Positions 25,892-34,920 of a stretch of 64,000 bases of DNA are shown piece by piece. The translations under genes were made by a program, and so were the position numbers. The notes beneath the pieces are model-generated. The model searched no databases, had not been told where the DNA came from, and worked only from the letters and a program-made list of their open reading frames with translations. Source of the DNA: Tidjanibacter sp. (GTDB taxonomy: Bacteria; Bacteroidota; Bacteroidia; Bacteroidales; Rikenellaceae); assembly GCA_017396085.1 (NCBI GenBank), contig JAFQNC010000018.1, positions 1-64,000 of the forward strand, given 5' to 3'. Position 1 is the stretch's first letter. The number at the start of each line of letters is the position of its first letter.

Positions 25892-26377
25892 AGGATTGTT
25901 GTAGGTTTTTGGTTGGTAAGGTTAAACGCCCACAACAAACGCAACTTTCGGGCCAAAACCACTGGCAAAATAAAAATGAGGGGCAGGGATTGGCTGCGCT
26001 GCGCTTGTCTTTCTGCTTGCGGGCTCTTGCGGGATTACGTCGCTCTGCTGCGCTTGCCCATCCCCTGACACTCCTTGTAGAGCAAAGTCTATACTCGGAG
26101 TGCCCGTTGGCATCCGCAGGGCCCTTGCACAAAAGCAAATGCCATACATTGCCATAGGCAAAGTCGCTTTTTTGTCCCCGCTCTCTTGGGGGATTGGCTA
26201 CGCTGCGCTTGCCCATCCCTTTCTGCTCGCCGCAGGGGCCCTTGCAAACTAACGAAACAAAGGTCTGCTGCGCAGCCCACTTTTGTTATATAGGCCTGTG
26301 GTTTTGAGCAAGCTCACCCCACAGGCCTATACAACAAAAGGTGTCGAACATTCGACACCTTTTTGTTTCGTTAGTTT
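25892..26377. other. Gap with tRNA-arm-like repeats and nested inverted repeats
   Basis: No supported gene. GGGATT followed by CTGCGCTTG occurs three times (about 25986, 26031 and 26191); two of these copies continue with CCCATCCC. The right part holds the large inverted repeat at 26244-26379. Confidence 0.6.
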
Positions 26378-26379
26378 GC
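26244..26379. repeat. Nested inverted-repeat structure at the left element border
   Basis: Outer arms GCAAACTAACGAAACAAA (26244-26261) and its exact complement (26362-26379) enclose two hairpins. One is a 22-bp stem with one mismatch (26280-26301 with 26319-26340). The other is a 12-bp stem AAAGGTGTCGAA/TTCGACACCTTT around 26337-26363. The outer arm ends at the att repeat. Confidence 0.85.
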
Positions 26380-26394
26380 GGAGAGACAGGGATT
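26378..26394. repeat. attL: duplicated 3' end of tRNA-Ser
   Basis: GCGGAGAGACAGGGATT is identical to 40261-40277, the 3' end of tRNA-Ser. The sequences diverge on both sides, as expected for a crossover core. Confidence 0.9.
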
Positions 26395-26538
26395 AAATCA
26401 TACATTTTGCATATTTTTGTTGTAATGTGTAAATTATTGATATTTAATTAGTTTTTTGTTTTGTATTTTGCGTAATTTTGGTGTGTTTTGCAGATTATTG
26501 GCTTATTTTTTGGCTTATTCGGTATTTGTTTTTACCTT

Positions 26539-26546
26539 TACATTTG
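26539..26546 (+). promoter_or_regulatory. -7 box TACATTTG before the integrase
   Basis: It matches TAnnTTTG and lies 22 bases before the integrase ATG, in a very AT-rich 170-bp leader. No well-spaced -33 is seen. Confidence 0.4.
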
Positions 26547-26568
26547 AATAAACAAACACCAAAAGTCA

Positions 26569-27813
26569 ATGAAGTACAATCGCACCACTTGTCGCCATAT
26601 CTCCTCGAAGGAGGAGTCTTGCCCCGTTCTTATTCGTGTGTCATTTGGCGGAAAAAGAGTTAATTTATATACGGGTATTTCTTGTGAAAAATCCAAGTGG
26701 GATAATAAGCGAAACTGCATAAAGCACGGTAGCAAGGTGAATGGTATGGCATACACCGCACTCAATGAACTACTCAGGCAGCAAGAGGTTTTTGTTGATA
26801 ACTACTTCAATAGTGCTGCATTTCGTTCACAACCTGCATCACTTGCAGACTTAAAGGAGCGACACAACTACAAGTTTAAGCGTTCACAGGGAGAATTAAG
26901 TGATGAGTTTTTCTATCTTTTCGACAAGTTTATCAAGGAGCAAAGTTCACAGAGGGGGTGGAACAAGTCAATGAAGGAGGCGTTTACTCGTCTAATGGCT
27001 TTGGTAAAAGAGTATAAGCCTAACATTACCTTTGCTGACTTATCTGCATCAACTATGGATGGATTGAAGGTGCATCTTTCCCAGACTATGCTCAACGACA
27101 CGCTTGACAAGAGGCTATCTTACTTCAAACAGTTCATAAAGTGGGCGCAAAGCAAAAACTATCGTATACACGAAGAGTATTTTGGTTATTCTCCTAAACT
27201 CCCCAAGAACAAGATTGCAGTCAAATACTTGGAGAAGTCGGAGGTTGAGGCTATCTATAATCTTACGCTTGAACCATTCAGTACAATAGACATAGTAAGA
27301 GATGCTTTCATATTTCAATGCTTTACAGCACTGAGATATAGCGATGTGTCTGCCCTTAAACACGACAACATTATCAAAACAGAGGATGGCTACGATATTG
27401 ACATTCTAACCGAAAAGGATGATGACAGAGTTAGGTATCCTCTCTCAAAGATTGCTATTGAGATTTACGAGAAGTATATGCCATACAAATACCCGAAGGG
27501 AGTTGTTTTTCCGCTTATCAGCAACCAAAAGTACAACAACCACCTCAAAGAGATAGGCAAATTAGCCGATTTACAGGGTGAGTGGATAGGTTATCATTAT
27601 CGTCTTAACGAGAAAATCGTGGTGAAAACACCTAAGAGTGATTTATGTAGCCATACTGCCCGCAGGACATTTATCACCCTTGCAGCACAGATGGGAGCCT
27701 CTTTGGATTTGATTAGCCAAATCACAAGCCATAGTGAGGTGGCAGCAATGAAACCATACATTGCCAAGACAAGGGCAGGAGTAAAGCAGGTAATTGATGC
27801 ACTCGACAAATAG
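26569..27813 (+). CDS. Tyrosine-type integrase of the element
   Basis: A 414-residue tyrosine recombinase with the Bacteroidetes layout: an N-terminal arm-binding region (CPVLIRVSFGGKRVNLYTGI), a SAM-like core-binding domain (about 105-200) and a catalytic domain. Catalytic marks are Arg in FTALRYSDVSALK near 256, H-x-x-R in HTARRTFITLA near 362-366, and TSHSEVAAMKPYI near 385-397, with the nucleophile Tyr. It sits next to attL reading into the element, the usual place for an integrase acting on a tRNA 3' end. Length is standard. It should catalyse integration into tRNA-Ser. Confidence 0.93.
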   Translation: MKYNRTTCRHISSKEESCPVLIRVSFGGKRVNLYTGISCEKSKWDNKRNCIKHGSKVNGMAYTALNELLRQQEVFVDNYFNSAAFRSQPASLADLKERHNYKFKRSQGELSDEFFYLFDKFIKEQSSQRGWNKSMKEAFTRLMALVKEYKPNITFADLSASTMDGLKVHLSQTMLNDTLDKRLSYFKQFIKWAQSKNYRIHEEYFGYSPKLPKNKIAVKYLEKSEVEAIYNLTLEPFSTIDIVRDAFIFQCFTALRYSDVSALKHDNIIKTEDGYDIDILTEKDDDRVRYPLSKIAIEIYEKYMPYKYPKGVVFPLISNQKYNNHLKEIGKLADLQGEWIGYHYRLNEKIVVKTPKSDLCSHTARRTFITLAAQMGASLDLISQITSHSEVAAMKPYIAKTRAGVKQVIDALDK

Positions 27814-28041
27814 GGTTACCACCTTTGTAATGTGGCTACCAAATCATCAAAGATAGGGGCTACTCCTTGATTGGTAAGGTGTTATAACTGTAATCCCCCT
27901 TAAATTATAGGCTGAGGGGTAAGCATAAAAGGCTACACCTTGTTGCTTTCGATGATTTTCCCTGTTTTTTTCGATGTAAAAAAACGAACCTACCATACTT
28001 TTTGAAGTTTCCAAACTATTTATAATAAAATATATAAAGGT

Positions 28042-28206
28042 ATGGAATACAAGAGAAAACAAAGAGAATTGTCGGACACCACAAAGCAGAAAATCTCGGC
28101 AAAATTAAGGGGCAGGTGTAAGAGTACTACTCACAAACAGAACATTTCAAAAGGGCTTACGGACTATTGGAAAAGTGTCCCCAATGCACCTAATGCCCAA
28201 CAATAG
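28042..28206 (+). CDS. Small basic NUMOD-like protein
   Basis: 54 residues, strongly basic: KISAKLRGRCKSTTHKQNISKGLTDYWKSVPN (given as its conserved core) resembles the NUMOD3-type DNA-binding motif, found as repeats in homing endonucleases and as short stand-alone proteins in Bacteroidetes elements. A DNA-binding role is inferred. It is followed directly by a bidirectional terminator. The 228-base gap before it holds no other gene. Confidence 0.55.
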   Translation: MEYKRKQRELSDTTKQKISAKLRGRCKSTTHKQNISKGLTDYWKSVPNAPNAQQ

Positions 28207-28209
28207 AAA

Positions 28210-28234
28210 ATGCCTCGACTCAGTGTCGGGGCAT
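28210..28234. terminator. Bidirectional terminator
   Basis: ATGCCTCGAC, loop TCAGT and GTCGGGGCAT form a 10-bp stem with one G-T pair, between the small plus-strand gene and the convergent replication gene. Confidence 0.7.
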
Positions 28235-28239
28235 TGTTG

Positions 28240-29748
28240 TTAGTAGGTATCAACCGAGAATGTTGGGTGTAATCCAAATTTCTTATACACATCACGCATC
28301 ACCGATTCAACCTTATCTACATCTACCCGAGCACGGGTATCAGGAATCACAACGGCATCGTGGATGTGAACACAAGGTATCCTCTTTCTGTATAGAGATT
28401 TCAGAACTTCACGGAATATCTCGCTCTCCAAGTCCATCATTACATTAGGCAGGGCAGTTTCTTGACTGTCCATATATGTTGCCTCGTTTACCTGTACCGC
28501 CTTTTTACGGGCAAGCAAACAAGACTGCAAGTCCTCGTGTTTCAGAGGCTCCTTCCATCTTAGAATAAGGCTATACACATTGGGATACTGCTCTTGGAAG
28601 TCTTTTGCAAACTCCTTCCACGCAATCCGAGAAGTCTTAGAGTAAAATACCTCTGCAAACATCTTCTCCTTAATCTCCGCTCTATCGTAATCGCTGTGGG
28701 CTTGAAGTATGTCATCCCAAAACCTACCCGTAGTAGTCTTGTAGATGTACAGCAACTCATCGTCAGTAAACTTTGCAATGATTGATTTGTCTATATTGTT
28801 TTCAATCAATATATTACAAAGTTTTTCTATATCATAATAGTTATTAGAATTATGAATAGAATAATTAAATAAAATAGAAGAAATTAAATAAGATAAATCA
28901 ATAGATATTCCCTTAGAATAAAATATAAAATAATTAAACAATAAAGGATGACTGTTTCTACAATCTATTGAAAATCTTATATTTATATATTCTTTTAATT
29001 CTCTTTTCAAAGAAGTAAGAATATGGTATATCCTATTATTCCCATCAATAGAATAAATCTTCAAATCACTCTTAAAAGACTCTTTAAGGAAATTGTAATA
29101 GGGTATTACATCGGGATTCTGTTTAATTTGTTCATTTACAAACTTTTCAAATCCTTTTATATTCCTAATTTTGAATAGATTAAGATTCTTAATATATCTT
29201 TCAGCAAAGTTTTCACCATACAGAGCCTTGAACTCAGGAGCCGTCAGGCGGGCATAAACAGCCTCCTTCAACAGTTCCTTTGTCTTGGCGATATACTTGT
29301 AGATGGTGAAGTTAGAGCACTCTTCTGTTATAATGGAGCCATTTACCTTGTAGTGCCTTGATGATTTACCAATAACATATATTGCGTATATTGAAATATA
29401 GCCACATTCTTTTAATACTCGCAGCAACTCATAAACATCTTCTCCCAATACCTTTTGAAGAACAGACATTTGTAGGCTTGCACCCTCTACACCCTCTTCT
29501 TGGTTGGTTGATTGTCGATAGGCAATGGTATGGACAAGGTATATGGCTTTGTTGAGGATGCGGGCATCATCCTTCAAGGGCTTTCGTGGTTTTCTCACCT
29601 GAACATACCTCACATCACCACCATAGACACTGACACTACTTGCATCAATCTCCCTCTCACCCTCCTCACAGAGTTGGCGATACTTGGCTATCACTGCATC
29701 ATAATCAATGCCTTCAATGCTGTATATTTTGAATGTTGAGGTTGCCAT
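28240..29748 (-). CDS. Putative element replication protein with polymerase-palm-like motifs
   Basis: A 502-residue protein with no close family I can name. Two short motifs resemble a polymerase palm: RFSIDCRNSHPLLF near 258-271 (an acidic residue in a D-x-x-N-S-x-P setting, as in motif A of phage and plasmid family-A-like polymerases) and IPCVHIHDAVVIPD near 455-470 (motif-C-like H-D after a strand). Before the second motif, MMDLESEIFREVLKSLYRKR could be the finger-side helix. An initiator protein with unrelated motifs is the alternative. The middle third is much more AT-rich than the ends. It starts 2 bases before the end of hsdR, so it may be transcribed with the RM genes. Confidence 0.5.
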   Translation of the reverse strand: MATSTFKIYSIEGIDYDAVIAKYRQLCEEGEREIDASSVSVYGGDVRYVQVRKPRKPLKDDARILNKAIYLVHTIAYRQSTNQEEGVEGASLQMSVLQKVLGEDVYELLRVLKECGYISIYAIYVIGKSSRHYKVNGSIITEECSNFTIYKYIAKTKELLKEAVYARLTAPEFKALYGENFAERYIKNLNLFKIRNIKGFEKFVNEQIKQNPDVIPYYNFLKESFKSDLKIYSIDGNNRIYHILTSLKRELKEYINIRFSIDCRNSHPLLFNYFIFYSKGISIDLSYLISSILFNYSIHNSNNYYDIEKLCNILIENNIDKSIIAKFTDDELLYIYKTTTGRFWDDILQAHSDYDRAEIKEKMFAEVFYSKTSRIAWKEFAKDFQEQYPNVYSLILRWKEPLKHEDLQSCLLARKKAVQVNEATYMDSQETALPNVMMDLESEIFREVLKSLYRKRIPCVHIHDAVVIPDTRARVDVDKVESVMRDVYKKFGLHPTFSVDTY

Positions 29749-29750
29749 AC

Positions 29751-32127
29751 CTACAAATACAAACTCTTTTGGAAGTTGTAGAAGGTTGCTTTTGCAACAT
29801 CCAAGCCTCCAAGCACACCCACACCGTCTTGAATACTACCGTACTTCATATTGATAATTTCGGGCAGTTTATCACTACCGAGTTCTTCTACACCCTCTCT
29901 GATGTAGAGTGCGATGATGTAATTGACAAACTCTTGCTGTTGAGGAGTCAGTGTCGCCACATACTGTGCAGTTTTCTCAACTCTAACCTTACGCTCGATT
30001 GGCTCTATGTTGTATGCTATGAACTCCAACACATCGAGCAAGTCGGAATCTTCTGCATCAACGAGTGTTCTCACTTGCAGGAGGACATCTTTGCCATAAC
30101 CTGCATCCTGCATCTTCTCCAACAGAGCCTCCCTTGTTTGTGGGTTAGCCCACTTAGTTTCCAAGTCCTTTGCGCTCTCGAAGAACTCAGGCATACGCCC
30201 AAACATACCATCCAGGAACTCCTCGGCTGCCACAGGTTTGCCATCGGCACCCCAAAACATATCCGATTGTATAAACTTGATTTTGCGTACTTTGCCATCC
30301 GAGAGCCTAATCTCCAATTTTTCGGGCTTGGGACACTCGCAAGGACGCTTGCCACACTTGCGACATACGGGTTTGGGGCAGATGCAGGGATGCTGTCCGC
30401 ACTTCTTACACACCTTAACCTCTGGCGAAGGAGGAGTCTTATCTCCGCCACCTTGTGGAGTTTCGGGTTCGCAAGTACAAGGCTCGTTTCCGCACTTGGG
30501 GCATACGGGCTCACCATCCCACTCGTCATCTTGGAACTTCTCGTATGCCTTCACAAAGTCGTAGATTGTGAAGTAGTATTTACCTTCAAAGAGTCGTGTT
30601 CCCCTGCCGATAATCTGCTTAAACTCAATCATTGATTTGACAGGACGGAGCAGAACAATGTTGCGGACATTGCGTGCATCCACTCCTGTTGATAACTTTC
30701 GAGAGGTTGTAAGAATAGTGGGGATTGTTTTCTCATTGTCTTGGAACTCTTTGAGATACATATCTCCCGTAGTGCTGTCATTGGCAGCAACTCTCACTGC
30801 ATAGAGGGGATGCCCGTGATGTATTTGGTTAATCATATCCCTTATTTGTGTTGCGTGGTTTTGTGTGGCGCAGAACACAAGTGTTTTTTCTTCGGGGTTT
30901 ATGTGGCTCATAAACTCCTTCACTCGTGCAAAATCACGCTGTTTAATTGTGATGTCGCCTTTGTAGAAATCATCTTCTTTGTACACTTTGCCCACTTCAA
31001 CCTCACCCGATAGGATTTCATCATCGGGGGTGTAGATGTAGTCATCAATCGTGCTTTGCATCTTGCAGTGGCGGAAGGGGGTGAGGAAACCATCTGCAAT
31101 ACCTTGCTTCAACGAGTACTGATATACGGGCGAGCCGAAGTATTTGTATGTATCCACATTACCCTTTCGTTGTGGGGTGGCAGTGAGTTCGATTTGCACT
31201 GCACTACTGAAATACTCCAAAATGCCTCTCCATTCGCTCTCATCGTTTGCGCCTCCTCTGTGGCACTCATCCACAATCACCAAGTCAAAGAAGTCTTGGG
31301 GGGTACTCACCAAACCTATACTCCTTTCCGTTGTCAGTCATAAAAGTTTGGAAGATGGTGAAGAATACCGAACCGTTGGTGGGTACGGAGCCTTTCTTCT
31401 CTATTGACTTGGGCGACACACGCACGAGGGCATCGCTTTGGAAACCGCTAAAATCATTGAGAGCCTGACTTGCGAGCACATTTCTGTCGGCAAGGAATAG
31501 GATGCGTGGGCGGTTGCCTGTTTTTGCCACATTCCACTTGGTTTGAAATAGTTTCCAAGCGATTTGGAAGGCAATAAAGGTTTTGCCCGCACCCGTAGCG
31601 AGAGTCAGGAGGATGCGTTTTTTGCCCTTTGCGATAGCCTCCAAAGTCCTATTTATGGCTATTTCTTGATAATAGCGTGGGGTTTTTGTGCCGTTGGAAT
31701 GATATGGTTGATTGTAGAACTTGTCCCTCCACTCATCCACATCACCGAAAGTCATTGCCCATAATTCATCGGGGGTGGGAAAACAGTCCACATCGTGCTC
31801 CTCACCCGTCTGCATATCCATAAAGTAGATTTTGTCGCCATTGGTTGCGTAGGCAAAACGGAGCCCCATCATCTCTGCGTAGAGTTTTGCTTGGGGCACA
31901 CCCTCCGACACATCCTTCTCATCGCTCTTAGCCTCCACCACAGCGAGTTTTGCACCCTTGTAGGCGAGTATATAATCGGCTTTGAGAGGCTTGGGAGCAG
32001 TGGTTCGGCTTATCCTGCCATTGGTGATTTGATACTCCACCAACATACGGCTGTCCTCTACCTTGCCCCAACCGCTTGTGTGTAGGGCAACATCAATCTT
32101 CTCCAATCGTGTTTGACTCTCGTTCAT
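29751..32127 (-). pseudogene. hsdR: Type I restriction subunit HsdR, split by a frameshift in a C6 tract
   Basis: Two frames join into one HsdR-like motor-nuclease of about 790 residues. From MNESQTRLEK (ATG 32127): an N-terminal nuclease domain with LAVVEAKSDEKDVSEG (the PD-ExK-type E-x-K), then helicase Walker A LATGAGKTFIAF near 179. After the break come DECHRGG (motif II), ELTATPQRKG (motif III), STGVDARNVRN and IGRGTRLF (motifs V and VI). The break is at six C residues (minus strand; G6 at 31298-31303): with five C the frame runs through ...GEYPQDFFDLVIVDECH. So one inserted base inactivates it, or the tract varies in phase. A three-fold CxxC insert lies after motif VI. In type I systems HsdR translocates and cuts unmethylated DNA. 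Confidence 0.88.
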
Positions 32128-32147
32128 AGTCTTATGATGTTTGTTTC

Positions 32148-32726
32148 TTATTCGTCTTGTCCGAGTTCTTTCCTCATCAGTTTCAAAATGGCATCCTCCA
32201 ACTCTGCACAACGCTGCGCTCGGCTCTTGCCACAATGTTCCTCCAACCTATTGAGCACCTCTTGCCCATTTTTGTCGGTTAGTTGTGAGATAATTAAGTC
32301 GAAATCCTTGTAGAGCCCATCACTCAAATCCTGCAACTCTTCAATTAGGGCGAGCATTTCTTGGGATGCAACCAATTTGAGCGATGATAATTCAGAGTTG
32401 ATTTCATACATAGGCTCTGTAATGTCTTTGAGCATCTTTACTAACCCTTTTCCTATCACCACCTCGGCAACTTGTTCGGATGTTGCTTCCCTATTTGCCA
32501 ACGCTTTTACGGAGTCCACCACCATCTCGCCAATCACTTCTTGGGGTGTTTTCCTTATCTTGGCAAACAAGGTGTCGCACTTAACCATAAAACGGCTGTA
32601 AGCCTCAAACTTGCGCTGCCTGATAGCCTCTTCTTTACTATGTTTGCGCTTATCTATTGTCTGCCAAATGGCTATAATCCATCCTACAACAGCAAGCCCT
32701 ATGGTTATGATTAGTTCCGTACTCAT
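32148..32726 (-). CDS. Membrane-anchored coiled-coil protein between hsdS and hsdR
   Basis: 192 residues: one N-terminal membrane helix (IITIGLAVVGWIIAIWQTI), then a basic stretch (KRKHSKEEAIRQRK) and a long helical cytoplasmic domain. I recognise no family. Its start overlaps the hsdS stop region, and it ends 20 bases before hsdR, so it belongs to the same operon. Two more proteins of this design (33783-34034 and 34052-34729) flank hsdS on the other side. It may tether or sense something for the RM complex; that is inference from position only. Confidence 0.75.
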   Translation of the reverse strand: MSTELIITIGLAVVGWIIAIWQTIDKRKHSKEEAIRQRKFEAYSRFMVKCDTLFAKIRKTPQEVIGEMVVDSVKALANREATSEQVAEVVIGKGLVKMLKDITEPMYEINSELSSLKLVASQEMLALIEELQDLSDGLYKDFDLIISQLTDKNGQEVLNRLEEHCGKSRAQRCAELEDAILKLMRKELGQDE

Positions 32727-33778
32727 TATAGTTCTCCGTTAAATGCTTTTCGTAGTAGTGCTTGTTTCATATCATCGCACAAGGCGATTGTCTTTTTGTA
32801 GTTTTCTTCGAGTGCTTTGCAACGCTCATTAAGTTCTTCGAGGCGGGCGACAATTCCTTCTTGCTCTTTAATTGATGGTGGTACTGCCAATACGACATCT
32901 TTCATTGAAGCATTCGATACAACAGGTTGTGCCGCTTGTGTAGCATACTGTCGCAAATTAGCGTTTTGCAATTCGTATGTTAAAAATGGCAAGTAAAATA
33001 TATTTTTCTTGTCGTGAACAAGGAATGCATTATCTGTATACCATATCTTGCCCTCAACAAGTCTTACATTGCCACAGAGGGCACCAACACGACCTACGAT
33101 GACATTTATTCCATCAAGATTGTACTGATTGTGATAACCCATAATTCCATTACCTCCATAAACGGGGTAGTCGCCGTTAATTATAGATTTCGCCGTCAAA
33201 TTATCTCCACTTGTCAGCTTTAACATTTCTTGCAAAGTTGAGATATACCATCCCTCTTTTGGTTGGAGTTCTTGGTGGAGGGCTGCTTGGAATAAGTCTT
33301 TTGCGTGTTGGAGATTATGCTCTGCATTAGCCTTCATCGCATCAATCCTCTCAAACTCCCTATCCAGCACCTCCACAATCCTCTCCTGCTCCGCCAACGA
33401 AGGGATAGGAATATCTATTTGCAACAAATCTGCTTTGACAAGACTTGGAATGGTTGTTCCTTTGTTGAGTTTAAGAAAATCAAAATAAAGGCAAAAGTAA
33501 TGTAGTAGTTTGCTGTTTAATGTGTTTTTAGGTTGAAGTCCAAATGCTGTGTCTACATTCCAAAAGGGTTCTTCAACATATATAGGCTTATTGATAGTAC
33601 CTTTTCTGCCAATTATGGTTGTTCCTGCATTGCATAAAAAATGTGAAGCATAACCCATTATGCCTCCGCTACCATAAATGGGGTAATCACCATCAGTACA
33701 CTCAACTGATTTCTGATTTTTCCCATTTATTATATCACAAACCTCTCCGAGTTTCTTTATTTCCCAACCTTGTTTCAT
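32726..33778 (-). CDS. hsdS: Type I specificity subunit HsdS
   Basis: 350 residues with two target-recognition domains in the usual repeat arrangement. The first is at about 1-130 (WEIKKLGEVCDIINGKN ... DYPIYGSGGIMGYA), followed by a helical spacer (SLAEQERIVEVLDREFERIDAM). The second is at about 180-310 (STLQEMLKLTSGDN ... DYPVYGGNGIMGYHNQ), followed by a second spacer (IKEQEGIVARLEELNERC). Both halves share the D-Y-P-x-Y-G-x-G-I-M-G-Y motif. HsdS chooses the bipartite DNA target for the methylase and nuclease. It is slightly short, but both domains look complete. It starts 4 bases after the small membrane gene. Confidence 0.93.
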   Translation of the reverse strand: MKQGWEIKKLGEVCDIINGKNQKSVECTDGDYPIYGSGGIMGYASHFLCNAGTTIIGRKGTINKPIYVEEPFWNVDTAFGLQPKNTLNSKLLHYFCLYFDFLKLNKGTTIPSLVKADLLQIDIPIPSLAEQERIVEVLDREFERIDAMKANAEHNLQHAKDLFQAALHQELQPKEGWYISTLQEMLKLTSGDNLTAKSIINGDYPVYGGNGIMGYHNQYNLDGINVIVGRVGALCGNVRLVEGKIWYTDNAFLVHDKKNIFYLPFLTYELQNANLRQYATQAAQPVVSNASMKDVVLAVPPSIKEQEGIVARLEELNERCKALEENYKKTIALCDDMKQALLRKAFNGEL

Positions 33779-33782
33779 AATC

Positions 33783-34034
33783 TTACAAGTATCTGCTTAA
33801 TCTTTCTCTTTTGGCAAGGAGTTTTGCTTTCTTCATATCCATTTTTGTCATTGCAGGATGAAGAAGAGTTTTGTGGTAGCCATACTTCATCTGTTGATAA
33901 TCATCAATATATCGTATTTGACGATTGATGTGTCCTGTGCGCCACATAGCCCACCATCTACTTGTACCAATGGTGAAAACAAGAGTTGCAACTGCTGCGA
34001 TTGCTGCAACCACCGATGCAATTGTTCCTATCAT
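33783..34034 (-). CDS. Small membrane protein upstream of hsdS
   Basis: 83 residues: one N-terminal hydrophobic helix (IASVVAAIAAVATLVFTIG), then a basic tail with RWWAMWRTGHINRQIRYIDDYQQM and a lysine-rich end. The family is unrecognised. It lies 17 bases downstream of the 225-residue membrane protein and 4 bases before hsdS, so co-transcription is likely. The design, an N-terminal anchor followed by a cytoplasmic helical part, matches its neighbours. Confidence 0.6.
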   Translation of the reverse strand: MIGTIASVVAAIAAVATLVFTIGTSRWWAMWRTGHINRQIRYIDDYQQMKYGYHKTLLHPAMTKMDMKKAKLLAKRERLSRYL

Positions 34035-34051
34035 CTCTAAAACATCTAATA

Positions 34052-34729
34052 TTATTCAACTTTACAGCGTTCACGGATTTTTGCCAAAATATCATTGCCA
34101 TTGGCACGCAGTTCCTTCTTTTGATTGACAAAATCAAGAAGAGCATTTCTGTGAGCATTGATAACATTTATGTTGGTGATGCAAGCAATAATGTGATTAA
34201 CACAAGCGATGTCGGCATCATTGTCAGTGTCAAAGGTTGTGGAATAAGCCTTGAACTTTATTTCTCCACTTTTTGCCAATTCATTCATTTGTCCAAGAAT
34301 AAATTGCATATGTGTCAATATCCTTTGATAATTTGAAACATCAAAAAAGTCTTTGGAGAATTTTATTTCAAAATCCAATTTACTGTTCAATAGTTCATCC
34401 AACAGGGTTTTGGTTTCCTGCAATTGTCGCTCGTATGCTACGAGGGTGCTATAAGGAGCAAGTGCAATAGAATTGCGTATATCATCCAAGAAGAAGTCTA
34501 TTTTATTGTCAGCCACCTTCAACAACTTATAGAGTTGGCTATAAATGGCATACTCCTGCTGACGGACTTGCTGCTCTTGGAGTTTGGTTTGTCGCTTTTG
34601 GAGTTGATATTGCCTCCAAGCCAACCACCCCAAGAAAAGGGCATTAACCGCAGTGATGCCAATAGCCCACCAATCGGGACGGCTCACCGCCTCAACAAGT
34701 TCTTGCAGTATTTGGGTTTCAGTAGTCAT
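34052..34729 (-). CDS. Membrane-anchored helical protein upstream of hsdS
   Basis: 225 residues: a short N-terminus, one membrane helix (WWAIGITAVNALFLGWLAW), a glutamine-rich coiled coil (RQYQLQKRQTKLQEQQVRQQEYAIYSQ, shown in outline) and a helical C-terminal domain. This layout is common for uncharacterised membrane-tethered proteins in defence islands; I know no function for it. It is first in the leftward hsdS part of the locus, about 190 bases downstream of the BECR-like gene. Confidence 0.75.
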   Translation of the reverse strand: MTTETQILQELVEAVSRPDWWAIGITAVNALFLGWLAWRQYQLQKRQTKLQEQQVRQQEYAIYSQLYKLLKVADNKIDFFLDDIRNSIALAPYSTLVAYERQLQETKTLLDELLNSKLDFEIKFSKDFFDVSNYQRILTHMQFILGQMNELAKSGEIKFKAYSTTFDTDNDADIACVNHIIACITNINVINAHRNALLDFVNQKKELRANGNDILAKIRERCKVE

Positions 34730-34813
34730 AGTCTATTACAGCATTATTTCACACGAAATTCATAGCAAAATAATCGTATTTCCAAAATTTTAGAAAACAT
34801 TTTTTGCACAAAA

Positions 34814-34845
34814 TTTGCACATAGCCAAAAAAAGTTATATCTTTG
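34814..34845 (+). promoter_or_regulatory. Consensus promoter inside the RM locus, plus strand
   Basis: TTTG at 34814-34817, 20 bases, TATCTTTG at 34838-34845. It points against the RM genes and drives only the short hairpin RNA below. Confidence 0.65.
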
Positions 34846-34851
34846 CAACGC

Positions 34852-34920
34852 TCATTCGTAAACGAAAGGAGTTTCGGGGCTCGGTATGTCAAGACACATA
34901 TCGAGCCCTGCGTCTTTTAC
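34852..34920 (+). ncRNA. Short hairpin RNA candidate in the RM locus
   Basis: After the promoter come a small TTCGT/ACGAA hairpin, AAAGGAG, and a 13-bp stem (34877-34889 with 34896-34908, one G-T pair) followed by a short T run near 34914. No reading frame fits. It could be a roughly 65-base sRNA running antisense toward the 3' end of the BECR-like gene, or a decoy terminator that also stops leftward transcription. Confidence 0.45.
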
